From positions 1 through 64,000 of the forward strand of contig NZ_JAKLLN010000018.1 of the NCBI RefSeq assembly GCF_023150065.1: DNA of 64,000 bases, written 5' to 3'. The position numbers were made by a program, and so were the translations under genes. The DNA is from Zoogloea sp. GTDB taxonomy: Bacteria > Pseudomonadota > Gammaproteobacteria > Burkholderiales > Rhodocyclaceae. Below are positions 16,535 to 29,296 of this stretch, one piece after another. How positions within the stretch are numbered: the first letter of the stretch is position 1; every line of letters starts with the position of its first letter. Under the pieces are notes generated by a model that was not told the DNA's origin, did not search any database, and saw only the letters and a program-made list of their open reading frames with translations.

Positions 16535-19444
16535 TCAGGACGGCGCCTGGGGGGCGGGCAGGTCGGTGGGCTGTTTCAGCAGCCTGACCAGTTCGGCGGG
16601 CGGCACCGGGCGTGAGAAGTGATAGCCCTGGCCGACGCTGCAGCCCAGGTCGGTGAGCATGCGCTGCTGCTCGGCGGTCTCGATGCCTTCGGCCACGGTG
16701 ATCAGGGACATGTCCCGGGCGATGCTGACGATGGCGCGGATGAGGGTCACGTCGTCCCGGTTGCGGTGCAGCTCCGAGACGAAGGAGCGGTCGATCTTGA
16801 GCACGTCGAAGCGGAAGTTGCGCAGGTAGGACAGGCTCGAGTAGCCGGTGCCGAAGTCGTCCAGGGACAGCTTCACGCCCAGATCGGTGAGGCTGCGCAG
16901 GGTCTGGCTGATCTGACTGTCCAGATCCAGGAAGACGCTTTCGGTGACTTCGATCTCCAGGCGCCCGGGGGCCAGGTTGTTGCGTGTCAGGGCGTCCTTC
17001 ACCTGGCCCACGAAATCCTGCCGGCGCAGTTGCGGCACGGCCACGTTGACCGCCATGCGTATCGGCGGGGCGCCTTCCGCGTCCCATTGCCTGAGCTGGC
17101 GACAGGCTTCGTCGAGCACCCAGCGCCCGATGGCGTGGATCATGCCGGTCTCTTCGGCAATCGGGATGAAGCGGTCGGGAGGCACCAGGGTGCCGGGCTC
17201 CGGCTGCCAGCGCAGCAGGGCTTCACAGCCGATGATGCGGGTGCTGGCCAGGTCCACCTGGGGCTGGTAGTGGATCAGCAGCTCCTGTCGTTCCAGGGCA
17301 TGGCGCAGGCCGTTCTCGATGCGCAGGCGCTCGGTGACCCAGTGGTTGAACTCGGGGGTGAAGAACTGGAAGTTGTTCCGTCCCGAGTTCTTGGCGTGAT
17401 ACATGGCGGCGTCGGCATTCTTCAGCAGGCTGTCGGTGTCGATGCCGTTGTCGGGGTAGAGGGCGATGCCGATGCTGGGCGTGATCTGCAGCTCGTGCTC
17501 GCCGATGAGGTAGGGCTGGCCCAGGGCGTTGAGGATCTTCTGGGCCGTGCTCACGGCAAAGCCGGGCTGCTCCAGGCCGGTGACCACCACCACGAACTCG
17601 TCGCCACCGAGGCGGCTGACCGTGTCGGACTGGCGGATCAGCCGGTGCAGGCGGCTGGCCACTTCCTGCAGCACGCGGTCGCCCATGGCATGGCCGAGGG
17701 AGTCGTTGATGTTCTTGAAGCGGTCCAGGTCGATGAACAGCACCGCCAACTGGTCGCCGTTGCGCCGCGCGGCGGCGATGGCCTGGGCCAGGCGGTCTCC
17801 CAGCAGCACCCGGTTGGGCAGCTGGGTGAGCACGTCGAACTCGGCCAGGTGACGGATGCGGTTCTCGGCTTCCTTGCGGTCGGTGATGTCGAGGAAGGTG
17901 CCGACGTAGTGGCGCACCTCGCCGCTCGGGCCGCATACGGTGCCGATGCTGATCTGCTCCGGGTAGAGGCGACCGTCCTTGCGGCGGTTCCAGATCTCGC
18001 CGGTCCAGCCTCCGTGCTCGCGGATCGACTTCCACATGGCGTTGTAGAACGCAGCGTCGTGATTGCCCGAGCTGAGGAAGGCCGGGGTCTGGCCCAGCAC
18101 GTCGGCGGGGGAGTAGCCGGTGATGTCGGAGAAGGCAGGGTTTACCGCGAGGATGCGCGTCTCCGGATCGGTGACGATGATGCCTTCGCGGCTGCTCTCG
18201 AACACGTGCCCGGCCAGGCGCAGCTCGCCGGCCTGCTGCTCGAGGGTGCGGGTGTGGGTGTCGAGTGCCTGGTGGTAGGTGCCGAAGAGCCGGCTCATCC
18301 AGCGCGAGAAGAGCAGGGATGCGGCCAGCGCCACGCCGACCGTCACCGCCACCACCGCCAGCAGATAGGGGAGGCGGGCCGACAGGGAGGTGCCGGCGGC
18401 GGCCCGTTCGGCTGCCAGGGCGGACTGCATCTCCTGCTCGAAGGTGCTGGCGATGACCACGATCTTCCAGGGAGCGTAGGCCTGGACATAGGCGGAGCGG
18501 GTACTGGGCGCTTCGCCGGCGCTGCGTTGCCAGGGATAAGTGAGGTGCCCGCCGCCGTTCTGGCCGAGTTCGAGCAGCTGGCGCCGGAGGGCTTGTTCGG
18601 CCGGCGTCCCGGTGCTGCCAAAGTGCAGACCATTGGCGTGCCGGCCATCCGTGTGCCCGTCGTCGGGGGGCAGGAGCAGCAGGCGGCCGTCACTGCCCAT
18701 CACCGTGAAGTGGCCGGTGTCGCCGAAGTGCCAGGCGCGCAGGCGGTCCAGGCCTTCCTTCAGGCGTGCCTCCTCCCATTTGTAGAGGTAGTCACCGGTG
18801 CCGATGATCCAGCCGTAGGGTTTGAACAGGCGCACATGGGCGAGCTTGTCGGACATCCGGGTCGGGTCGTCCGGCGCGTACCAGCGGTAGCGCGAAAAGC
18901 CACCCTCGCTGCTGCTGCGTGCGGCGTCCAGCAGCCCGCGCATGATGTAGTGTCCGGTGTCATCCCGGTTGTCCCACAGGGAGCTGCCTTCCCGGGCCGG
19001 AGCGATGGGCAGGAGGATGCAGCGCCCCTGGCTGTCGTCGATGAAGAAATAGCCCCGTCCCTCGAAGAAGCGCTGGGGGCGCAGGGCCTCGATGATCAGG
19101 CGCTTGACCTCGGCCTCGGGCCGGCGCCCGTGCTCCCGGGCGTAGATGCCCTGGGCGGTCTGCATGGCCATCGAGACCTTTTCCTGCAGGGCGTCGCGCA
19201 GCACGGCCTCGGTGCGCGAATGCACGAAGTCCAGGTAGCCGATGGCGGAGGCCATCTCGGTGCGCAGGCGCTCTTCCTTCTTGCTCTCGAAACTTCGCTC
19301 AAGGCGCAGCAGGGCTTCCTGGTGTTCTGCGAGGGCGATCCACAGGAAGCTCGCGCCGAGCGTCAAGGCCAGGGCAAGGACGACGAGCAGCGTCCCCACC
19401 AGGTGGTAACGGGGCAGGGTCCGGTCTGTGACGGCTAATTTCAT
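16535..19444 (-). CDS. Cache-PAS-GGDEF-EAL cyclic-di-GMP signalling protein
   Basis: Domain order over 969 residues: membrane helix 15-40, a large periplasmic double Cache region about 50-345, a second helix 358-382, PAS 410-525, GGDEF 530-695 and EAL about 715-960. The GGDEF motif is intact (613-617), with an RxxD inhibitory site (R604-D607) five residues before it. The EAL motif is at about 741-743, and DDFGTGYSSL, LKIDRSFV and AEGIET are also present. Both cyclase and phosphodiesterase activity are therefore possible; many such proteins act mainly as phosphodiesterases. The gene lies back to back with a Cache histidine kinase, which may sense related ligands. Confidence 0.92.
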   Translation of the reverse strand: MKLAVTDRTLPRYHLVGTLLVVLALALTLGASFLWIALAEHQEALLRLERSFESKKEERLRTEMASAIGYLDFVHSRTEAVLRDALQEKVSMAMQTAQGIYAREHGRRPEAEVKRLIIEALRPQRFFEGRGYFFIDDSQGRCILLPIAPAREGSSLWDNRDDTGHYIMRGLLDAARSSSEGGFSRYRWYAPDDPTRMSDKLAHVRLFKPYGWIIGTGDYLYKWEEARLKEGLDRLRAWHFGDTGHFTVMGSDGRLLLLPPDDGHTDGRHANGLHFGSTGTPAEQALRRQLLELGQNGGGHLTYPWQRSAGEAPSTRSAYVQAYAPWKIVVIASTFEQEMQSALAAERAAAGTSLSARLPYLLAVVAVTVGVALAASLLFSRWMSRLFGTYHQALDTHTRTLEQQAGELRLAGHVFESSREGIIVTDPETRILAVNPAFSDITGYSPADVLGQTPAFLSSGNHDAAFYNAMWKSIREHGGWTGEIWNRRKDGRLYPEQISIGTVCGPSGEVRHYVGTFLDITDRKEAENRIRHLAEFDVLTQLPNRVLLGDRLAQAIAAARRNGDQLAVLFIDLDRFKNINDSLGHAMGDRVLQEVASRLHRLIRQSDTVSRLGGDEFVVVVTGLEQPGFAVSTAQKILNALGQPYLIGEHELQITPSIGIALYPDNGIDTDSLLKNADAAMYHAKNSGRNNFQFFTPEFNHWVTERLRIENGLRHALERQELLIHYQPQVDLASTRIIGCEALLRWQPEPGTLVPPDRFIPIAEETGMIHAIGRWVLDEACRQLRQWDAEGAPPIRMAVNVAVPQLRRQDFVGQVKDALTRNNLAPGRLEIEVTESVFLDLDSQISQTLRSLTDLGVKLSLDDFGTGYSSLSYLRNFRFDVLKIDRSFVSELHRNRDDVTLIRAIVSIARDMSLITVAEGIETAEQQRMLTDLGCSVGQGYHFSRPVPPAELVRLLKQPTDLPAPQAPS

Positions 19445-19701
19445 GGGGGTCCGGGCTGACTGCAGGTCTCGGGCGGTGAAACACCCGGATCTTTGTAATG
19501 GCGGGCCTTTCTATCACTAAAGTTATAAAACGTCACTACTCTCGAGGGCCTGCGCCTGATTTCGGCGTTCGCCGGCCCCGGCGGCGGACTGGACAGCAGG
19601 ATTTCGCGCTTCGGGTTCAAGTCGGGGAGGGCTGCTGACGTTAAGAAGCGCAATCGAACACGCACCGTCCAGGGGCCGACGCGTCCATTTGCTGCCAGTC
19701 C

Positions 19702-21393
19702 ATGCCAACAGTCAGTCATTCCTCCGGTGTGCAGGATCGCCTGCGCCTCCTTCTGCCCATCGTCGCGGTGGTCGTAGCGCTCATCGTGCTCGTCTGGGGC
19801 GCCATCCTCTACAAGACCCGGGCGGAAGAAGAACTCGTCATCCAGGCCATCAACACTGCCAACCTGAATCTGGCCCGGGCGTTCGAGGAGCACACCGTCC
19901 GTACCATCAAGAGCGTCGATCAGGCGGTGCTGTTTCTGAAGTTCCAGTACGAGAAGCTGGGCGACCGGGTGAATATTGCAGAGTATGTCCGCGAGGGCAT
20001 GATCATCAACAGCATCTTCAACCAGCTCGGGGTGATCGACGAGCATGGCACCTACATCCTGAGCAACCTGGCCAATCACAAGACAATGGACCTGTCCGAC
20101 CGGGAGCACTTCCGGGTCCACAAGGCGCGTGATACCAACGAGTTGTTCATCAGCAAGCCGGTGCTGGGCCGTGCTTCGGGCAAGTGGTCGATCCAGATGA
20201 CCCGGCGCATCAACAAGCCGGATGGCAGCTTCGGCGGCGTGGTGGTGATCTCGGTGGACCCCTTCTATTTCTCCGATTTCTACAGCGGTGTCGATCTGGG
20301 CAAGGACGGCGTGGTCAGCCTGGTGGGCCGGGATGGCATCGTGCGGGCACGGCGTTCGGGTGACAACAAGGAGGTGGGGCAGGACCTCAGCCGCAGCCCG
20401 CTGATGGAGAACCTGGCCCGGGCCGAGATGGGCAGCTATCGCTCGAGCAGCCACGCCGATGGCCTGCGCCGCTTTTATGGCTATCGGGCCATGAGGGACT
20501 ATCCCCTGGTGGTTGCCGTCGGTGTCAGCGAGGACGCGGCGCTGGCCGAGTATCGCGAGCGGCGGGTCGGCTACATGGCCTACGCCGGCGGGATGACCCT
20601 GGTGGTGCTGCTGTTCGGGGGGATGGCCATTCACCTGCTGGATCGTCAGATCCGCATTTCAGCCGCGCTTCGTGAAAGCCAGATCAAGGCCGAGGCGGCC
20701 AACCGGATGAAGTCGGAGTTCCTCGCCTCGATGTCCCACGAGCTGCGTACGCCGCTCAACGGCATCATGGGCTACGCCGAGTTTCTCAAGGAGAACACCG
20801 ACGAGACCAACAGGGAGTTTGCCGGCATCATCCTGGACAGCAGCAACCACCTGCTCGAACTGGTCAATTCCATCCTCGATCTGGCCAAGATCGAATCGGG
20901 AAAGATGGAACTGGAGCGACGATCCGAGGCCCTGCGCCCGATGATCGAGCGCATCGTGTGTACCCATCGTCCGCCGGCCGACGAAAAGGGCTTGACCCTC
21001 GGGCTGGTGATCGACCCGGCCCTGCCGGAGCAGATCATCTGCGACGCCACCCGGCTGGCGCAGATCCTCAACAACCTGGTCAACAACGCGATCAAGTTCA
21101 CCGATAGCGGTGCAGTGAATGTCGGCGTAGGGCAGGATGGCGGAAAACTGCGCATTGTCGTGGCCGACACGGGCTGTGGCATCGACGCCGAGATGCAGCC
21201 TCACGTCTTCGAGCGCTTCCGCCAGGTGGATGGCTTCCTGACCCGACGCCATCAGGGCACCGGCCTGGGTCTGGCCCTGGTCAAGGAGCTGGTGGCACTG
21301 ATGGGGGGCGAGGTGGTGCTGAGCTCACGTCCGGGGGAGGGGAGCGAGTTTGTCGTCAGCCTGCCTCTTGAGCCGGGCACTGCGGCGACCTAG
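19702..21393 (+). CDS. Cache-domain sensor histidine kinase
   Basis: This 563-residue protein has one membrane helix at about 16-38, a periplasmic double Cache (PDC) sensor about 45-290, a second helix about 293-315, and a HisKA dimerisation domain with the phosphorylated His at about H346 (FLASMSHELRTPLNG). The HATPase domain has its N box in LAQILNNLVNNAIKF, then DTGCGID and GTGLGLALVK. Unlike many relatives it carries no receiver or HPt domain of its own; the receiver is encoded separately immediately downstream. It diverges from the GGDEF-EAL gene. Confidence 0.92.
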   Translation: MPTVSHSSGVQDRLRLLLPIVAVVVALIVLVWGAILYKTRAEEELVIQAINTANLNLARAFEEHTVRTIKSVDQAVLFLKFQYEKLGDRVNIAEYVREGMIINSIFNQLGVIDEHGTYILSNLANHKTMDLSDREHFRVHKARDTNELFISKPVLGRASGKWSIQMTRRINKPDGSFGGVVVISVDPFYFSDFYSGVDLGKDGVVSLVGRDGIVRARRSGDNKEVGQDLSRSPLMENLARAEMGSYRSSSHADGLRRFYGYRAMRDYPLVVAVGVSEDAALAEYRERRVGYMAYAGGMTLVVLLFGGMAIHLLDRQIRISAALRESQIKAEAANRMKSEFLASMSHELRTPLNGIMGYAEFLKENTDETNREFAGIILDSSNHLLELVNSILDLAKIESGKMELERRSEALRPMIERIVCTHRPPADEKGLTLGLVIDPALPEQIICDATRLAQILNNLVNNAIKFTDSGAVNVGVGQDGGKLRIVVADTGCGIDAEMQPHVFERFRQVDGFLTRRHQGTGLGLALVKELVALMGGEVVLSSRPGEGSEFVVSLPLEPGTAAT

Positions 21394-21407
21394 GGAGGAT
21401 GAAGTCG

Positions 21408-21764
21408 ATGAAGGTGCTCATCGTGGATGACCAGAAGGTCAACCGTACGCTGCCCAGCGTGCTGCTGCGGCAGCTGGGCTGCGAGGTGATCGAGGCGGAT
21501 TCCGGCGAGGCGGCCCTGGTGGCCCTGCGGGGGCAGTCCATGGACGCGATCCTCCTCGACATCAGCATGCCGGGCATCAGTGGTACGGAGGTGTGCCAGC
21601 GTCTGCGCGGCGATCCGGCGCTGGCCGGGCTGTACATCGTCGCCTACACCGCCCACGCCTTGCCCGAGCAGCGGGTCGAGATGCTTGCGGCGGGCTTTGA
21701 CGAGGTGCTCATCAAGCCCATCAATCGCCAACGCCTGCTCGAGGCGCTCAGGCTGCCCCTCTGA
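21408..21764 (+). CDS. Single-domain response regulator (CheY-like receiver)
   Basis: Two in-frame ATGs exist. GGGAGG lies immediately against the first (21399) but at a good distance from the second (21408), so the second is chosen. The 118-residue product is a complete receiver domain: acidic pair VDD at 7-8, phospho-acceptor D51 (LLDISMPG), conserved Thr in AYTAHA and Lys in IKPI. There is no output domain. It begins 14 bp after the kinase stop and is presumably its phospho-acceptor. It could pass phosphate on to an HPt protein or act by protein contact. Confidence 0.88.
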   Translation: MKVLIVDDQKVNRTLPSVLLRQLGCEVIEADSGEAALVALRGQSMDAILLDISMPGISGTEVCQRLRGDPALAGLYIVAYTAHALPEQRVEMLAAGFDEVLIKPINRQRLLEALRLPL

Positions 21765-21802
21765 GCGGACCGGCCCCGCAGGGGGCCAGCCGCCATTGCC
21801 CA

Positions 21803-24151
21803 TCAGTCACCCCGCAGGCCGCTGGCCTCCGAGCGGCCCGGTGCCGGCTTGCCCTTGCGGGCGCGCTTGCCCAGCCAGGCTTCCCAGTCCCGGGCGCTGA
21901 CCGCCAGCTCCACGGGCTTGCCGCCCCGGGTGGCGGCAAGCAGGGTCAGGCCGCTGCGGGCGACGCACACCGCGCCCAGCTGCTCGCCCTCATCCAGGCC
22001 CATGATGATCACGCCCTTGCCGCCTCCCGAGAGCTCCTTCATCTGGTCGAGGGTGAACACCAGCAGGCGTCCGCGGGTGGACAGGGCCGCCAGGTGGGCA
22101 CCCTCGTCGTCGCCGTCGAAGAGCACCGGCGCCAGCAGGCGGTTGCCGTCATCCAGGGTGACGAACTGCTTGCCCGCCCGCTTGGTGGCGCTCATGTCCC
22201 CCAGGCGACACAGGAAGCCGTAACCGTCGGCGGTGGCCAGCAGTACGCGCCTGTCGGCCGGGCCGGCCAGCACATGGGCCACCTTGCTGCCGCTGGGCAG
22301 CTCGACGAAGGACGCCAGCGGGGCGCCGTTGCCGCGGCCGTCGGGCAGGGCCGATACGGCCACGGTGAGGGCGCGGCCGCCGTCACTGAGCACGATCAGG
22401 TTGTCCACGCTGCGGCACTCGAAGGCAGAGCCCAGGCGGTCGCCATCTTTGAAGGCCACGTTGGCCAGGTCCACGCCATGGCCGCTGCGGCAGCGCACCC
22501 AGCCCTTTTCGGAGACGATCACGGTGACGGGCTCGTCCACCACGGTCTGGGTAACGCCGGCGCGGGCGGCTTCTTCCACCAGGGTGCGGCGGGCGTCGCC
22601 GTACTTGTCGGCGTCGGCGCGGATCTCCTTGATGACCAGGCGGCGCAGCTTGCCGTCGTTGGCGAGCAGGGCTTCCAGCTCGGTCTTCTCGCCGCGCAGC
22701 TCGGCCAGCTCGCGCTCGATCTTGATGCCTTCCAGGCGGGCCAGCTGACGCAGGCGGATCTCCAGGATGTCCTCGGCCTGGCGGTCGGAGAGGTCGAAGC
22801 GGGCAATCAGGGCCGGCTTGGGCTCGTCCGACTCGCGGATGATGCGGATCACCTCGTCGATGTTGAGGAAGACGATGTGCCGGCCTTCGAGGATGTGGAT
22901 GCGGTCATCCACCTGGCCCAGGCGGTGGGTGGTGCGCCGGCGCACGGTGACGACGCGGAAGCGGCCCCATTCGTGGAGGATGTCGGCCAGGTTCTTCTGC
23001 CCAGGGCGGCCGTCCAGGCCGATCATCACCAGGTTGATGGACGAGGAGGTTTCCAGGCTGGTGTGGGCCAGCAGCAGGTTGGCAAACTCGGTGACGTCCT
23101 GGTTGCGGCTCTTGGGCTCGAAGACCAAGCGCACCGGTGCGTCCTTACCCGATTCGTCGCGCACCCGGTCGAGGGCGGCGAGCATCACAGCCTTGAGCTG
23201 GGCCTGGTCGGCGTCGATGGATTTCTTGCCGGCCTTGGGCTGGGGGTTGGTGAGGGTCTCGATCTCGAAGAGCACCTTCTGGGCCGAGACGCCCGGCGGC
23301 AGCTCGTTGACCACCAGCTGCCACTGGCCCCGGGCCAGGTCTTCGATGATCCAGCGCGCCCGCAGCTTGAGGCTGCCACGGCCGGTCTCGTAGGCCTGGC
23401 GGATGTCGGCCGCCGGGGAGATGAGCTGGCCACCACCGGGGAAATCGGGGCCGGCGATGTGGCCCAGCAGGTCGGCAACCGTGGCCTCCGGGTTCTCGAT
23501 GGCGTGGATGGCAGCGCTGGCCACCTCGCGCAGGTTGTGGGAGGGGATCTCGGTGGCCATGCCCACGGCGATGCCCGAGGCGCCGTTGAGCAGCACGAAG
23601 GGCAGGCGGGCGGGCAGCAGCTGGGGCTCTTCGAAGGCGCCGTCGTAATTGGGGCGAAAATCCACCGTGCCCCGGTCGATCTCGGAGAGCAGCAGCTCGG
23701 CGATGGGGGTGAGGCGGCATTCGGTATAGCGCATGGCTGCCGCCGAGTCGCCGTCACGGGAGCCGAAGTTGCCCTGGCCATCCACCAGGGGGTAACGCAG
23801 GGAGAAATCCTGGGCCACCCGCACCATGGCGTCGTAGACGCTGCTGTCGCCGTGGGGGTGGTATTTACCGATCACGTCGCCCACCACCCGGGCTGACTTG
23901 ACGTGCTTGGAGCCCGGTGACAGGCGCATCTCGTTCATGGCAAACAGGATGCGGCGCTGCACCGGCTTGAGGCCGTCCTCCACCTGGGGCAGGGCGCGGG
24001 CCTTGACCACGCTCATGGCGTAGGCCAGGTAGGCGCGTTCGGCGTAGAGGTCGAGGGGCAGGGTGTCGCCGCTGCCCAGCAGCGGCAAGGCGGGCGGCGC
24101 GGGCGGCATGCCGTCTGCGCCGGTGTCGTTGGGGTCGATGCTGTCGTTCAT
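21803..24151 (-). CDS. parC: DNA topoisomerase IV subunit A
   Basis: This 782-residue protein has the ParC layout: winged-helix/tower cleavage domain with catalytic Tyr at about Y142 ([11 protein letters not shown]), a long coiled-coil segment and a C-terminal beta-pinwheel shorter than that of GyrA. The quinolone-determining stretch reads [15 protein letters not shown], with Ser at about 103 and Asp at about 107, the unmutated-looking states. It decatenates daughter chromosomes with ParE, encoded about 2.4 kb upstream in the same direction. The two are separated by a GTPase gene and two lipoprotein genes. Confidence 0.95.
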   Translation of the reverse strand: MNDSIDPNDTGADGMPPAPPALPLLGSGDTLPLDLYAERAYLAYAMSVVKARALPQVEDGLKPVQRRILFAMNEMRLSPGSKHVKSARVVGDVIGKYHPHGDSSVYDAMVRVAQDFSLRYPLVDGQGNFGSRDGDSAAAMRYTECRLTPIAELLLSEIDRGTVDFRPNYDGAFEEPQLLPARLPFVLLNGASGIAVGMATEIPSHNLREVASAAIHAIENPEATVADLLGHIAGPDFPGGGQLISPAADIRQAYETGRGSLKLRARWIIEDLARGQWQLVVNELPPGVSAQKVLFEIETLTNPQPKAGKKSIDADQAQLKAVMLAALDRVRDESGKDAPVRLVFEPKSRNQDVTEFANLLLAHTSLETSSSINLVMIGLDGRPGQKNLADILHEWGRFRVVTVRRRTTHRLGQVDDRIHILEGRHIVFLNIDEVIRIIRESDEPKPALIARFDLSDRQAEDILEIRLRQLARLEGIKIERELAELRGEKTELEALLANDGKLRRLVIKEIRADADKYGDARRTLVEEAARAGVTQTVVDEPVTVIVSEKGWVRCRSGHGVDLANVAFKDGDRLGSAFECRSVDNLIVLSDGGRALTVAVSALPDGRGNGAPLASFVELPSGSKVAHVLAGPADRRVLLATADGYGFLCRLGDMSATKRAGKQFVTLDDGNRLLAPVLFDGDDEGAHLAALSTRGRLLVFTLDQMKELSGGGKGVIIMGLDEGEQLGAVCVARSGLTLLAATRGGKPVELAVSARDWEAWLGKRARKGKPAPGRSEASGLRGD

Positions 24152-24266
24152 TCTGTGCTGCGTGCTGCAGGCCGGCGGGGTTGGCGGGGTGGCGCGCGCC
24201 TGTCGGGCGCGGCGAAGGCGGCAAAAATACCACAGGCCGGGGGAATTGCCGGATGTGCCTGACGTG

Positions 24267-24305
24267 AAAAGTCCCCGGCGGGCTCAGGCAGTGCCGTCCG
24301 GGGAC
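24267..24305 (-). terminator. Rho-independent terminator after the lipoprotein pair (minus strand)
   Basis: Read on the minus strand, GTCCCCGG / CCGGGGAC arms surround a 19-base loop and are followed by TTTTC. It sits between the second lipoprotein gene and parC, suggesting that parC has its own promoter. The long loop lowers confidence. Confidence 0.6.
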
Positions 24306-24351
24306 CTGGGCAGGGTAAGCGCGATGGATTCGCCCCGGCAGGGGCGAGCGC

Positions 24352-24906
24352 TCAGAGGGTGAGGGCGGAGATGGCCTTCAGGCCCTCGGCGATGTTGGCG
24401 CGGGCGGCCGCCTCGACCGCGAGGCGAAGCCGCTTGACGCCGACCAGGGAGTCGCCGGCGCCGGCGCTGCCCGATGCGTTGATGGATTTGCGCAGCACCA
24501 CCGACCGGTCGGCCACCCGGGTCAGCGACCAGGCGGCTTCCATCTCGACGGTGAACGTCATGCCGAACAGCGGCTTGGTGAGCCGGGTCACGCGCACTGA
24601 CAGCTCGTAATCACCGTTCTTGCCCTGAACGACGCTCGTGAACACCTTGTTCCGGGTGACGGCTTCCTCGATGGCTGCCTTGAGGTCTTCATCGGCGATG
24701 TTGCTGCTGTCCAGCGCGCCCGTGTCGGCGCCTCCGGAGGCAAGCACGCTGACGCTGTGGGGATGGGGCCTGGCCGAGTTGACGTCAGTCGGAACCATGG
24801 CTTCGCGGCTCGCCGGGGATGCACAGCCGACCAGCCACAGGGTTGCGACCAGAGCGATGAGGGAGGTCCGGGTCATGCGGGGACGTGCGCTCAGGGATGA
24901 GTTCAT
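24352..24906 (-). CDS. Hypothetical lipoprotein (second of a coupled pair)
   Basis: This 184-residue protein carries a lipoprotein signal peptide with lipobox LVGC (Cys near 28). The mature part has a run of beta-prone segments (DYELSVRVTRL, FTVEMEAAWSLTR, SVVLRKSIN) and an alanine-rich C-terminal helix. The layout resembles small envelope lipoproteins of the UPF0257/DUF4410 kind, but I do not assign a family. The start at 24906 overlaps the stop of the preceding gene (ATGA), which favours it over an internal ATG at 24876. Function unknown. Confidence 0.7.
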   Translation of the reverse strand: MNSSLSARPRMTRTSLIALVATLWLVGCASPASREAMVPTDVNSARPHPHSVSVLASGGADTGALDSSNIADEDLKAAIEEAVTRNKVFTSVVQGKNGDYELSVRVTRLTKPLFGMTFTVEMEAAWSLTRVADRSVVLRKSINASGSAGAGDSLVGVKRLRLAVEAAARANIAEGLKAISALTL

Positions 24907-25343
24907 TGGCCTTGCTCCTTGTAGATGTTGTCGATCACCTCATCGACCATTTCCTTGGGGGACTTGCGGGTCAGGGAGGTGTGGTAGGAATTGCCCGTGG
25001 CGAGGGGGTAGTCGTCCTTCGGGTCGCGGATCACCACGGTGAGTTCAAGCATGTACATGGTGATGTCCCACATCCATTTCTCGACATAGGTGACGACGGC
25101 ATCGACCTTGTTGGCGGGAGTGTCGGCGCCGGTGGTGGCGTTGACGCCCTTGCTGCGGAGCTTGTCGGCGATGAGACGATCGGTGTCGGCATTGTCACTG
25201 GCGAATTTCTTGACATGCACGGTCTTGATCTCGGAGAGCCGGGTGCCCGGTTCAACGTGGGCCGTGGCCCGATTGACGGCACATCCGGTGGTGATGCTCG
25301 CCACCACGCCGAGCTGGAGCAGAAGAAGAAGGGCTTTTTTCAT
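24903..25343 (-). CDS. Hypothetical lipoprotein (first of a coupled pair)
   Basis: The 146 residues start with MKKALLLLLQLGVVAS and a lipobox ITTGC, so the mature protein is an N-acylated lipoprotein of about 125 residues. The folded part contains KTVHVKKFASDN, a pattern seen in proteins that bundle small alpha/beta lipoprotein domains, and a terminal amphipathic helix (PKEMVDEVIDNIYKE). The ATGA overlap with the next lipoprotein gene points to obligate co-expression and probably to a complex. No functional family is recognised with confidence. Confidence 0.7.
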   Translation of the reverse strand: MKKALLLLLQLGVVASITTGCAVNRATAHVEPGTRLSEIKTVHVKKFASDNADTDRLIADKLRSKGVNATTGADTPANKVDAVVTYVEKWMWDITMYMLELTVVIRDPKDDYPLATGNSYHTSLTRKSPKEMVDEVIDNIYKEQGQ

Positions 25344-25537
25344 AGGGAAGGCCTGGAAGGCTGCCGGGCAGGGAACAGGATTGCTGAAAACAGCGTCGAG
25401 ACCGGCGCAAGGAGCGATGAGATGCCCGTCGATCCCGCGTCAGCGGGTATCGATAATAATGCAAATGGCATATTTTTGGCGATCTTTCAGGCGGCCGATG
25501 TGCTGCCGATCCGGACGGGCCCGAGCGGGCCCGCGTT
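25344..25537. other. Spacer upstream of the lipoprotein pair
   Basis: This 194-bp stretch holds no gene. Around 25452-25480 it becomes AT-rich and contains GATAATAAT and an ATGC-N5-GCAT dyad (25459-25471), likely promoter/operator DNA for the minus-strand lipoprotein pair. The match to a Fur box is only 10 of 19 by hand. A CCCGC / GCGGG inverted repeat lies just before it. Confidence 0.35.
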
Positions 25538-28590
<3,053 letters not shown>

Positions 28591-28625
28591 CTATACCGCG
28601 CCACCGGGGCGGTGGGCGAGGGGCT

Positions 28626-29120
28626 TCATCGCGCAATGGCCGCTCGCCCGGCGTTGTCGGCCACCTGGCGGGCGATCCTTTCCAGCAGGGCATTGGCCGC
28701 ACGGGCACCCTGGGAGTCGCCATGGGCCTCGCGCCAGGCCAGGTGCACGGCGGCGTTCTGGCCGGGCCGGGTATAGATGGCCATGGACAGGGGGCACTGG
28801 GCGATGTTGACCGGGTTCTCCCGGGCCAGCTGCCAGGCGATGCGGGCGCTGCAGAAATGCATGACCTCGGCCTGCTGATAGACCGGGGTCGTCTCGCCGA
28901 GGGCCGGCGCCGTGCGGGCCAGCATGTCGCCAAACTGGCTGGGGGGTGAAGGCACCAGGCCCTCCGCTTCGATGGCATCCACCAGGGCTTCCCGGGCGTC
29001 TGCGTAGAGCGCCGGGCCGATGCGCAGGTGGCGGATCCCCTCGGCGCGGGCGGGGGCTGCGGCAGGCAGCAGGGCGAGCACCGCAAGGGTGGCGGCGAGG
29101 CAACGAGCCAGACGGGGCAT
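28626..29120 (-). CDS. DUF302 family secreted protein
   Basis: ATG 29120 gives a signal peptide (MPRLARCLAATLAVLALL, cleavage after ARA) and 164 residues. The longer frame adds 15 residues with no ribosome site. The segment MHFCSARIAWQL followed by NIAQCPLSMAIYT fits the central strand-helix-strand of the DUF302 fold, a small alpha/beta domain of unknown function common in proteobacteria. Two cysteines could form a disulfide after export. It lies 74 bp upstream of parE on the same strand. Confidence 0.7.
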   Translation of the reverse strand: MPRLARCLAATLAVLALLPAAAPARAEGIRHLRIGPALYADAREALVDAIEAEGLVPSPPSQFGDMLARTAPALGETTPVYQQAEVMHFCSARIAWQLARENPVNIAQCPLSMAIYTRPGQNAAVHLAWREAHGDSQGARAANALLERIARQVADNAGRAAIAR

Positions 29121-29212
29121 GGAGGGCTGAGGCGTGAGGTGGATTGGGGCCGGAAATGTTCCCATGGATGCGTGCCGTGGGCCAGTGGATGTGTATGGAG
29201 TCCCGACCCTTC

Positions 29213-29239
29213 AAAAAAAACGGCGCCCCGAAGGGCGCC
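29213..29239 (-). terminator. Rho-independent terminator of the porin gene
   Basis: On the minus strand GGCGCCC, a UUCG loop and GGGCGCC form a perfect 7-bp stem followed by G and eight Ts. It lies 58 bp after the porin stop codon. Confidence 0.92.
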
Positions 29240-29296
29240 AGAAGGAGGGAGAAACACTACAGGGAAGGGTGTCGCCCCGGAGGGCGACGTATGACC

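Noticed and set aside
25452-25470. Fur box upstream of the lipoprotein pair
   Set aside because: The match is only 10 of 19 and one-sided; noted as a possible promoter region instead.
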